Source: Cryobacterium arcticum (GTDB taxonomy: Bacteria; Actinomycetota; Actinomycetes; Actinomycetales; Microbacteriaceae). From it: 64,000 bases of DNA. The translations under genes were made by a program, and so were the position numbers. The stretch covers positions 2,542,001 through 2,606,000 of the forward strand of contig NZ_CP016282.1 in the NCBI RefSeq assembly GCF_001679725.1, given 5' to 3'. The notes beneath the pieces are model-generated. The model was not told where the DNA came from. It did not search any database and worked only from the letters and a program-made list of their open reading frames with translations. This document shows positions 34,020 through 40,788 of the stretch, piece after piece. Each line of letters opens with the position of its first letter. The stretch's first letter is position 1.

Positions 34020-34913
34020 TCAGAGCGCGCACAGTTCCCGGACCGCCGCATCCTGTACCGCCGCCGAGACGGCGTCGAGTAGGGGCGAGGAGAGGTTCCA
34101 GCGCTGCCAGTACAGCGGCACGTCCACCGGATGCGCCGCCGCGAGCTCCACGAGCGAGCCGGCGGCGATCTCCGCCAGGCACTGCTGCTCGGGGAGCACC
34201 CCCCAGCCCAGGCCCAGGAGCACCGCGCGCGCGAAGTCGTTGGAGGCGGGGATGACGTGCCGGGGAGCCTCGCCTGGCCGCCCCTTGTGGGCGCGGAGAA
34301 AAGCATCCTGCAGGTCGTCGTTGCGGTCGAAGGTCACCACGGGCGCCGCCGAGAGCCCGGTCAGGCCGGCCGGGAGCCGTCGGGCGACGAAGTCCGGCGT
34401 GGCCACGGCGCGATACCGCATCCGGCCCAGAGGTTCGGTGACGCACCCTTGGATGGTCTCGCGGCTGGAGGTGACCGCGGCCATGACGGCGCCGGAGCGC
34501 AGCAGCGACAGAGTGTGCTCCTGATCCTCCCGGTGCAGGTCGAAGGCCACGTCGAGTTCGTCGGCGACCCCGGCGAGGGCCGCGAGGAACCAGGTGGCCA
34601 GGCTGTCGGCGTTCACGGCCAGTGACACCCGCACGGCCTGCCCGGCGGGCCCGGCGTCCCGGAGGGCCCGCAGGGTATCGGCCTCGAGCAGTTCCACCTG
34701 GCGGGCGTAGCGCAGCACGACGGACCCGGCGTCGGTGAGCGCCACCGGGGTCGTGCGCTGCACGAGGACCCGGCCGCAGGACTGCTCCATGGCCTTGACC
34801 CGTTGCGACACCGCCGACGCCGTGATGTGCAGACTGCGTGCCGCCTTGTCGAAGGTGCCTTCCTCGATAAGGGCCAGAAGGGTGCCGAGCTGATCCAGGG
34901 TGAACCGTTGCAT
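34020..34913 (-). CDS. lysG: LysR-family regulator of lysine/arginine export (ArgP/LysG)
   Basis: 297 aa. LysR HTH (LDQLGTLLALIEEGTFDKAARSLHITASAVSQRVKAMEQSCGRVLVQRTTPVALTDAG) matches the ArgP/LysG group, and the divergent neighbour is lysE, as in Corynebacterium. It senses basic amino acids and activates lysE. The ATG has no ribosome site; TAAGCT lies 6 nt upstream and the start codon is inside an inverted repeat. Confidence 0.92.
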   Translation of the reverse strand: MQRFTLDQLGTLLALIEEGTFDKAARSLHITASAVSQRVKAMEQSCGRVLVQRTTPVALTDAGSVVLRYARQVELLEADTLRALRDAGPAGQAVRVSLAVNADSLATWFLAALAGVADELDVAFDLHREDQEHTLSLLRSGAVMAAVTSSRETIQGCVTEPLGRMRYRAVATPDFVARRLPAGLTGLSAAPVVTFDRNDDLQDAFLRAHKGRPGEAPRHVIPASNDFARAVLLGLGWGVLPEQQCLAEIAAGSLVELAAAHPVDVPLYWQRWNLSSPLLDAVSAAVQDAAVRELCAL

Positions 34914-34928
34914 AAGTTCAGCTTATGC
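34910..34928. promoter_or_regulatory. LysG operator overlapping the lysG start
   Basis: GCATAAG-TTCAG-CTTATGC, a perfect 7-bp inverted repeat with a 5-nt centre. It contains the T-N11-A type core of LysR sites and covers both the lysG start codon and its -10, so binding would repress lysG while supporting lysE activation from upstream. Confidence 0.6.
34920..34925 (-). promoter_or_regulatory. -10 hexamer of a leaderless lysG promoter
   Basis: TAAGCT on the minus strand, 6 nt before the ATG, inside the inverted repeat. Confidence 0.5.
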
Positions 34929-34969
34929 ATCATCAGAAACAGTAGCTGGACTGAATCATGTGATGTTCG

Positions 34970-34975
34970 TAACGT
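34970..34975 (+). promoter_or_regulatory. -10 hexamer of a leaderless lysE promoter
   Basis: TAACGT, 7 nt before the lysE ATG; no ribosome site. An in-frame GTG at 34974 overlaps the hexamer and is therefore unlikely to be the start. Confidence 0.5.
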
Positions 34976-34982
34976 GGAACCC

Positions 34983-35612
34983 ATGACCCCCGCCACCACG
35001 CTCCTGCCCGCTCTGCTGGGCCTGGTGACGGGACTCTCGCTCATCATCGCGATCGGCGCCCAGAATGCGTTCGTATTGCGGCTCGGCATCGAGGGGCGCA
35101 ACCGGGTCATCGCCCCGGTGGTGATCATCTGCGCCGTCTCCGACGCGGCGCTCATTCTGGCCGGGGTGCTCGGCATGGGCGCCCTTGTGCAGGCGGCACC
35201 CGTGGCCATGGTCGTCGTGCGGATGCTCGGGGCGGCCTTCCTGGTGGTCTATGGCCTGTGGGCCGCACGACGAGCGCTCCGCCCCGGCACTTTGGTGGTG
35301 ACGGGCGCCCCGGGCGGCACCGGGATGCGGGTGGCCGTCGGCACGGTCCTCGCCCTCACCTGGCTCAACCCGCATGTATACCTCGACACGGTGCTGTTCC
35401 TCGGCTCCGTCGCCTCCCAGCAGGGGCCGGCCGAGCGCTGGTGGTGGGTGGGCGGCGCCATGGTGGCGAGCGTGCTGTGGTTCACCGGCCTGGGCTTCGG
35501 AGCGCGATTGCTGCGGCCTGTCTTCGCCCGGCCGGGAGCGTGGCGGGTGCTCGACGGCACCATCGCGGTGGTCATGCTGGCCCTCGGCATCAGGTTGGCC
35601 CTCGGCCTCTGA
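34983..35612 (+). CDS. lysE: L-lysine/arginine exporter (LysE/ArgO)
   Basis: 209 aa, six hydrophobic helices. N-terminal GLVTGLSLIIAIGAQNAFVLRLGI and the central TWLNPHVYLDTVLFLG are the LysE/ArgO signatures. Removes excess lysine or arginine; controlled by the divergent lysG. Start ATG 34983. Confidence 0.94.
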   Translation: MTPATTLLPALLGLVTGLSLIIAIGAQNAFVLRLGIEGRNRVIAPVVIICAVSDAALILAGVLGMGALVQAAPVAMVVVRMLGAAFLVVYGLWAARRALRPGTLVVTGAPGGTGMRVAVGTVLALTWLNPHVYLDTVLFLGSVASQQGPAERWWWVGGAMVASVLWFTGLGFGARLLRPVFARPGAWRVLDGTIAVVMLALGIRLALGL

Positions 35613-35655
35613 GACGCGCCGCACAGTCACCCCCCGCTCGGGCCGGTTCGGGGGC

Positions 35656-35661
35656 TAGGGT
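35656..35661 (+). promoter_or_regulatory. -10 hexamer of a leaderless lipoprotein gene
   Basis: TAGGGT, 6 nt before the ATG at 35668; no ribosome site. Confidence 0.45.
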
Positions 35662-35667
35662 GGGCTC

Positions 35668-36231
35668 ATGGAAACTTGGGGAGTTATCCGAACCGGCACC
35701 ACACTCGTCACAGCACTCGGTCTGGCGGTGATCCTGGCCGGCTGCGCGACAACGACCCCGGCCGCTGAGGGAACGCCGACCGCGACCGCGTCCGCGAGAC
35801 CGACGCCCACATCGACGCCGTCCGATCAGGCCAGCCCGCTGCCGACGGAAGAGCCCGTCGCCGCTCCGGCCGCCACCTGCGACACCGCGCTCGCGCCGGC
35901 CGAGTACGCCCAGTTCGACGCCGACGGGCTGACCGCCCGCGAGGATTTCGCCAACGCGAACCTGGATGAGCTGGCTGAAACCGGCGGCATCACCTGCCTG
36001 TGGCGCAAGCCCAGCACCGACATCGAAGCCTGGTACGCCCAGTGGCCGAGCGACGAGGCGGCCTGGGATGCCCTCAGCGCCGAGATCCTGGCGAACGGCG
36101 GCTCAGAGTCGACCGACGCCTACGCGGGCGTGGTGCAGCCCGAATACAACGCGGCGCTCACCTACCGGGATGGCACCGTCTACTACGCCAGCCCGCCGCG
36201 CCTGTTCAGCTCGGTGCTCGGCCTGCAGTAG
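35668..36231 (+). CDS. Lipoprotein of unknown function
   Basis: 187 aa. Signal peptide with lipobox ILAGC (Cys about 27), a Thr/Pro/Ala-rich wall-spanning linker to about residue 65, then a domain with two cysteines (ATCDTALAPAEYAQF, GGITCLWRKPSTDIEAWYAQW) and several tryptophans. Similar Microbacteriaceae lipoproteins exist but I know no function. Downstream of lysE, upstream of the convergent XRE gene. Confidence 0.75.
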   Translation: METWGVIRTGTTLVTALGLAVILAGCATTTPAAEGTPTATASARPTPTSTPSDQASPLPTEEPVAAPAATCDTALAPAEYAQFDADGLTAREDFANANLDELAETGGITCLWRKPSTDIEAWYAQWPSDEAAWDALSAEILANGGSESTDAYAGVVQPEYNAALTYRDGTVYYASPPRLFSSVLGLQ

Positions 36232-36243
36232 GCCATCCCCGAG

Positions 36244-36486
36244 TCAGGCCTCGCCGTTCTCGGCGCCCGCCGGCTCGCCCGAGTCGGGGACGTAGGTCAG
36301 GATGTCTCCGGGCTGGCAGCCCAGCACCGAACAGATGGCGTCGAGGGTGGAGAACCGCACGGCCTTGGCCCGACCGTTCTTGAGGATCGACACGTTGGCG
36401 ACCGCCAGCCCGATGGCGGCCGCGAGGTCGGTCACCGACATCTTCTTCTTGGCCAGCTCGACGTCGAGGTTGATGACGATACCCAT
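36244..36486 (-). CDS. Small XRE-family regulator
   Basis: 80 aa; HTH MSVTDLAAAIGLAVANVSILKNGRAKAVRFSTLDAICSVLGCQPGDIL, the type that always pairs with DUF2975 membrane proteins. Its ATG shares one base with the stop of that upstream gene (TGATG), so the two are translationally coupled. Probably autoregulates through the palindromes at 36971-37005. Confidence 0.9.
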   Translation of the reverse strand: MGIVINLDVELAKKKMSVTDLAAAIGLAVANVSILKNGRAKAVRFSTLDAICSVLGCQPGDILTYVPDSGEPAGAENGEA

Positions 36487-36956
36487 CAAATGACCTCGGC
36501 GAGTTCACTGCGCAAGCTGATGGCGGTGTGCAGCAGCCGGCGCATCACCACCACGAGTAGGGCGAGGGCGGCGCTCGCCCCGAAGGCGGCCGCCGCCAGG
36601 AGCGCAAGGCCCCAGGCGCCGGGCTCGGCGGCTTGCACGACCAGGGCGACCGCTCCCCCGGCCGAGACCACCGCTGCGGCCATCAACGCGCCGATGGCGG
36701 CGTCGACCCATCGGTCGGCGTGCCCGCGATCATCGAACAGGCTCTCCTGGCGGATCATCGCCACGAGCATCCAGACACTCAGCAGAACCACCTCGACACA
36801 GAGGGCCCCCGCCACGATGAGGGTGACGACGACGACTGCGACAGGGCCGTGCGCCACGGCGTCGGCGATGAGCCCGGATCCGGCCTGCGCGGCCAGCGAC
36901 CCGGCGAACAGCACGATCAAGAGAGCGCGGAGCGCGCCGAGTACCGAACGAGACAT
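36486..36956 (-). CDS. DUF2975-family membrane protein
   Basis: 156 aa, four membrane helices (about 6-25, 37-60, 83-105, 115-138) with the cytoplasmic RQESLFDDRGHADRWVDAA loop found in DUF2975. ATG 36956 chosen: GGAGG lies 5 nt upstream, whereas the ATG at 36968 has none. Paired with the XRE gene that follows; function of the pair is unknown. Confidence 0.88.
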   Translation of the reverse strand: MSRSVLGALRALLIVLFAGSLAAQAGSGLIADAVAHGPVAVVVVTLIVAGALCVEVVLLSVWMLVAMIRQESLFDDRGHADRWVDAAIGALMAAAVVSAGGAVALVVQAAEPGAWGLALLAAAAFGASAALALLVVVMRRLLHTAISLRSELAEVI

Positions 36957-36970
36957 GTGCCCCTCCATAT

Positions 36971-37005
36971 CGAATAACGTGCATTTCGTATCGTTATTCG
37001 ATACG
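36971..37005. promoter_or_regulatory. Nested palindromic operator of the XRE/DUF2975 operon
   Basis: CGTATCG-TTATT-CGATACG (36987-37005) is a perfect inverted repeat, and CGTTATTCG inside it (36992-37000) is also the inverse of CGAATAACG at 36971-36979. The AT-rich cluster lies directly upstream of the DUF2975 start. Confidence 0.65.
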
Positions 37006-37081
37006 TTAACCCTCGTCAGGTTACAGCAATTGCGTTTCCGGGGCCACTGAGCCGCTGGATTCGCTTACGTGAGGAGTTCGC

Positions 37082-37900
37082 ATGAATCAGAACGAGGCAC
37101 CGTCCAGCCAGGGTTTCGACGCCTGGATCAGTTACTTCGAGGCAAATCTCGCCCGGCATGACCGGCTTGACGCGCTGATCCCGTGGGATTCGGTCTCCAC
37201 CCTCCCCGCGCCGCACATCGCCGCGGTCGCCCGGTCCCTGCAGCGCTTCGAGCTGGGCGAGAGCGGCGATGGAACCGGCCTGCTGTCGAAGGCGCGCCGC
37301 CGCCACGATCGCGAGTACGACGCGGCGCTGCGGCTCTTCGTTGCCGAGGAGCAGAAGCATTCGGCCCTCTTCGGGGCCGCCCTGTCGCGGTTCGGCGCCG
37401 AACGCCTGACGGCGCACTGGTCCGACGGCATCTTCGTCGTACTGCGCCGCATGATGGGCCTGCGCACCGAGGTTGCGCTGTTCCTCATCGTCGAGACCGT
37501 GGCGATGGAGTACTTCGTCGCGCTGAAGCACTGTGCCGACCCCGTCGTGCAGGGGGTGGCGCGGCGCATCCTCACCGACGAGGTGGAGCACGTGCGGTTT
37601 CAGATCGATCAGCTCAGGCTGGGCTTCGCGTCCACTCCCCGCCCGGCTCGGGTGTTGGCTGCGTCGCTGGCCTGGGTGCTCGCGGTGGGCACCGCGACGG
37701 CATTGGCGATCGACCACGGCCCGGCCATGCGTGTCTGCGGCCTCAACCCGGTGACCTTCTGGCATCGGGCGCTGCGGCACTTCGGGCGGGCTCTGCCGCT
37801 GGCGTTCCGGCTGAACCGCGACGAGACGCCCCTCGGCCCGAGCATGGACCCCAGCGCCGAGCGTCTGGGCCGGGTGGGGCGGGTACCGGCGCGGGTGTAG
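37082..37900 (+). CDS. Ferritin-like diiron protein with possible C-terminal membrane helix
   Basis: 272 aa. All six diiron ligands of a ferritin-like four-helix bundle can be placed: Glu57 (LQRFELGE), Glu90 and His93 (EEQKH), Glu138 (IVETVAME), Glu167 and His170 (DEVEH). A hydrophobic segment at about 208-230 (VLAASLAWVLAVGTATALAI) follows the bundle, which could tether the protein to the membrane. Substrate unknown; could be an oxygenase/oxidase rather than iron storage. Ribosome site GAGGAG; single gene. Confidence 0.8.
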   Translation: MNQNEAPSSQGFDAWISYFEANLARHDRLDALIPWDSVSTLPAPHIAAVARSLQRFELGESGDGTGLLSKARRRHDREYDAALRLFVAEEQKHSALFGAALSRFGAERLTAHWSDGIFVVLRRMMGLRTEVALFLIVETVAMEYFVALKHCADPVVQGVARRILTDEVEHVRFQIDQLRLGFASTPRPARVLAASLAWVLAVGTATALAIDHGPAMRVCGLNPVTFWHRALRHFGRALPLAFRLNRDETPLGPSMDPSAERLGRVGRVPARV

Positions 37901-37944
37901 GCCGGGACGGGTCCGGCCGGATGGGGGTCCGGCCGGACCCGCGG

Positions 37945-37950
37945 TACGCT
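37945..37950 (+). promoter_or_regulatory. -10 hexamer of a leaderless promoter
   Basis: TACGCT, 6 nt before the GTG at 37957, with no ribosome site; decides the start of an otherwise long open frame. Confidence 0.5.
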
Positions 37951-37956
37951 TGCCCC

Positions 37957-38619
37957 GTGCTCTCCAAGGACCTGATCCGCCTCTACCCCGAGCTGTACCA
38001 CGTGGCAGCGGATGGGGCGTGGCCGTCCATCGAGCGGCACGGACTGCTCAGCACCAGCGCCCTGGTGACACGCTGGGGCGTACGCCAGGGGGCACCCCAG
38101 GCGGCGATCCTGACCAAGCGTCGCGGTGAGTCGATCGAGCTGGAGCACCCCGACTACGGCACCGCGGTCATCCGGCATCAGAAGGCCATCCACGAATCGT
38201 CGCTCGCGGCGGCGCTCGAAGACCTCGCGCCGAGCGAGTGGTACACCATGCTCAATGACCGGGTGTTCTTCTTCCTGCAGAAGCGGCGGCTCGAGGAACT
38301 CCTGGCCGCGCGTTCCTACCGGGATGACGCCCACACCGTGCTGACCCTCGACACCTTCAGCCTGGTGAACGCGCACGAGGACGACATCGAACTCACCACG
38401 GTGAACACCGGCTTCGCGCAGCGCTTCAGTGCCGAGCCACGCGGGCGGGACAGCTTCCGGTCGATCGAGGAATTCGCGCATCCCACTCGGGCGCACGCGT
38501 CTACCAAGGTGGTCGATGTGGCCGAACTGGCGGTGTACCGCGGCGTGCGCGACATCCGCGAGCACGTGAAGCGGGTGGAACGGATGCGCGACGGCACGGT
38601 TCTCGAGCGCTTCGTCTAG
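37957..38619 (+). CDS. Uncharacterised protein (DUF7002-like)
   Basis: 220 aa, soluble. It opens LIRLYPELYHVAADGAWPSIERHGLLSTSALV, a pattern recalling small ADP-ribosyltransferase-like or DUF7002 proteins in which a His and a SxxxxG-L-L-S-T segment line a nucleotide pocket; later WYTMLNDRVFFFLQKRRLEELL and VVDVAELAVYRGVRDIREHVKRVER. I cannot name the activity. Ends at a long inverted repeat that probably terminates it. Confidence 0.7.
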   Translation: MLSKDLIRLYPELYHVAADGAWPSIERHGLLSTSALVTRWGVRQGAPQAAILTKRRGESIELEHPDYGTAVIRHQKAIHESSLAAALEDLAPSEWYTMLNDRVFFFLQKRRLEELLAARSYRDDAHTVLTLDTFSLVNAHEDDIELTTVNTGFAQRFSAEPRGRDSFRSIEEFAHPTRAHASTKVVDVAELAVYRGVRDIREHVKRVERMRDGTVLERFV

Positions 38620-38631
38620 CCGCACCCACGC

Positions 38632-38678
38632 TGGTCGAGCCTGTCGAGACCCGCACCGGGTCTCGACAAGCTCGACCA
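38632..38678. repeat. Long inverted repeat (21-bp arms), intergenic repeat element
   Basis: Two 21-bp arms (20 of 21 pair) around a 5-nt centre; the arm core is GGTCTCGACAAGCTCGACCA. It sits between convergent genes and can act as a bidirectional terminator. The sequence type is a common dispersed element in Microbacteriaceae and related in sequence to the tandem array at 62305-62485. Confidence 0.85.
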
Positions 38679-38699
38679 ACGTGTGGCCGGCGGAGACGG

Positions 38700-39896
38700 C
38701 TAGGCCGCGGGGGTGACCGAGGCCTCCAGGCCGTTGCGGCGGGCGACCTCGCCGAGCCAGCTCGCGCTGGGCTTGGGGGTGCGCGCGAACGTCTGCTTGT
38801 CCCAGGCGATCAGACCGAAGGTGGGCTTGAAGCCCGAGGCCCACTCGTAGTTGTCCAGCGCCGACCAGTGCAGGTAGCCGAGCAGGTCGATGCCGTCGTC
38901 GATGCAGGCGTGCAGGCCCTCAAGGGCACCCTGCGTGTAGGCGATGCGGCGGCTGTCATCCGCGGTGGCGATGCCGTTCTCGGTGACCATGACGGGCACG
39001 TGGTCGGTGAGCTCCCAGGCGGCACGCACGCCGATGCCGGCGGCCGGCGGGAAGAATTCCCAGCCGGTGAGCGTGGTCTCCACGTTCTCGGCGACCGGGC
39101 GGGGGCCCTCCGGACCGATGAAGGTGCGGGTGTAGGCCTGCACGCCGACGAAGTCGTCGCCCTTCACGTTCTCGAGGTACCAGTCCTCGCGCGGGTGGCC
39201 GTACTCCACGAGCTTCTCGGCCGCGCCTTCCTCCTCCACGGCCACGAAGGCCTGGGTGGCGATGGTCCAGCCGGTCTTGAGACCGCTCACCTGCGAGAGA
39301 ACCTCGCGGGAGCGCTGGTGGGAGAGCAGCAGCGCATCCGCCACCTGCAGGTCGGGGTCGGGCAGGCCGTGCGCCACGAGGTTGGCGGCGTCTTCTCCGC
39401 CGGCGAGCATGGCGGCGATGTTGGGCTCGTTGATGGTGCACACGTAGTTGACGCCCTCGGCCACGACGGGCAGGGCGAGCTCGGTGTAGTGCGCGAACAG
39501 GTCGGCGGCGTCCTTCGCGCGCCAGAAGCCGTCGTTCTCGAACCAGCGCGGCACCGTGAAGTGCATGAGGGTCACGATGGGTTCGATGCCGAACTCGTGG
39601 CAGGTGTCGACCATGCGGCGGTAGTGGTCAACGGCCGAGCGGGAGGTGAAGCCGCGCTCGGGCTCGATGCGGGCCCACTCGATGCTGAACCGGTAGGAGT
39701 TCAGGCCCAGGTCGGCGAGCAGTTTGATGTCTTCGCGGTAGCGGTGGAAGCTGTCGGCGGCGTCACCGGAGGGTTCGACCATGGTCGTGCCCTCGGCATG
39801 CTCCTTGGGCCACCAGTTGCTGTTGACGTTGTTGCCCTCGATCTGGTGGGCGGCGGTGGCGGCGCCCCACAGGAAGCCTTGGGGGAAAGTGAGCAT
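38700..39896 (-). CDS. Glycoside hydrolase family 1 beta-glucosidase
   Basis: 398 aa, cytoplasmic. GH1 features: FPQGFLWGAATAAHQIEGN, acid/base Glu in TINEPNIAAM, nucleophile in VTENGIATADD. It is shorter than the usual 440-480 aa. Splits beta-glucosides, probably those imported by the ABC system upstream in the same operon. Ribosome site GGAGAA before ATG. Confidence 0.93.
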   Translation of the reverse strand: MLTFPQGFLWGAATAAHQIEGNNVNSNWWPKEHAEGTTMVEPSGDAADSFHRYREDIKLLADLGLNSYRFSIEWARIEPERGFTSRSAVDHYRRMVDTCHEFGIEPIVTLMHFTVPRWFENDGFWRAKDAADLFAHYTELALPVVAEGVNYVCTINEPNIAAMLAGGEDAANLVAHGLPDPDLQVADALLLSHQRSREVLSQVSGLKTGWTIATQAFVAVEEEGAAEKLVEYGHPREDWYLENVKGDDFVGVQAYTRTFIGPEGPRPVAENVETTLTGWEFFPPAAGIGVRAAWELTDHVPVMVTENGIATADDSRRIAYTQGALEGLHACIDDGIDLLGYLHWSALDNYEWASGFKPTFGLIAWDKQTFARTPKPSASWLGEVARRNGLEASVTPAA

Positions 39897-39957
39897 GGAA
39901 GGTTCTCCTCGGGTTGCGTAGTGCTGTGTTCGTAGACGCGGTGTACAGGCGGAAAAG

Positions 39958-40788
39958 TCAGCTGGTGGATGCCCAGAATTCGTCGAGAAGCGCGGCCGTG
40001 AAGCCGGGGTTGTCGAGGTTGGGCAGGTGGCCGGCGTTGGGGATCACCCGGTACTGAGCACCGAGCTGCTCGGCCATGAGCTTCTGCGCGGGGATGGGCC
40101 AGGCGTCGTCGGTGTCGCCGTGGGCGATGAGGGTGGGCACCCGGGTGGCCCGCACGTCGGCGGTGGAGTCCGGCGTGGACTGGAGGATGCGGATGCCGCC
40201 GAGGATGTTGTCGACCGAGGATGCGATAAGGCGGTCGCGCACGAACTCGTCGTCGGCGGTGAGCGGGCTGCCCGCGGGGTGATCGAGCGCCCAAACGGCC
40301 AGGGTGCCGTGATCGGCCACCAACTCGGCCTCGGCCTCGTGCGCACCCGCCCGGCCGCCGGGGCCGGAGCAGAGCATGGTGAGGTCGGTGAACAGCGCCG
40401 GGCTGCGCAGCAATGCCGCCCGGGCGACGAGCCCGCCCAGGCTGTGGCCGGCCAGGTGCACCGGGCCACCCCGGCCGATCTCGTGCGCGACCGTGACGGC
40501 ATCTGCAGCGAAGTCGTCGAGCCGGTAGTTCTCGATGCCCGCGGGCGCGGCCGAGTCCGCCTGGCCGCGCTGGCTGTAGCTCACGACCTCCCAGCCGTGC
40601 GCCGCGATCAGCGGCAGCAGCAACCGGAAGTCCTCCTTGGACCCGGTGAATCCGGGCACCAGCAGGGCCACGCCACGGCTGGGCCCCTGCGGGCGCACCC
40701 GGAACGCCGTGAGCGGGCCGGCCGCGGTGTCGACGGTGAAGTGCTCGAGCTCCGGGGCCAGGTCAAGGACACCGAACGGCGCCGTCAC
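39958..40788 (-). CDS. Alpha/beta hydrolase
   Basis: 276 aa. Nucleophile Ser in LAGHSLGGLVARAAL, Asp in AHGDTDDAWPI, His in NAGHLPNLD; N-terminal strand VALLVPGFTGSKEDF. Probably removes an acyl group from an imported glycoside. GTG 40788 overlaps the ATPase stop by 4 bp; the GH1 gene follows after 61 bp. No signal peptide. Confidence 0.88.
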   Translation of the reverse strand: MTAPFGVLDLAPELEHFTVDTAAGPLTAFRVRPQGPSRGVALLVPGFTGSKEDFRLLLPLIAAHGWEVVSYSQRGQADSAAPAGIENYRLDDFAADAVTVAHEIGRGGPVHLAGHSLGGLVARAALLRSPALFTDLTMLCSGPGGRAGAHEAEAELVADHGTLAVWALDHPAGSPLTADDEFVRDRLIASSVDNILGGIRILQSTPDSTADVRATRVPTLIAHGDTDDAWPIPAQKLMAEQLGAQYRVIPNAGHLPNLDNPGFTAALLDEFWASTS

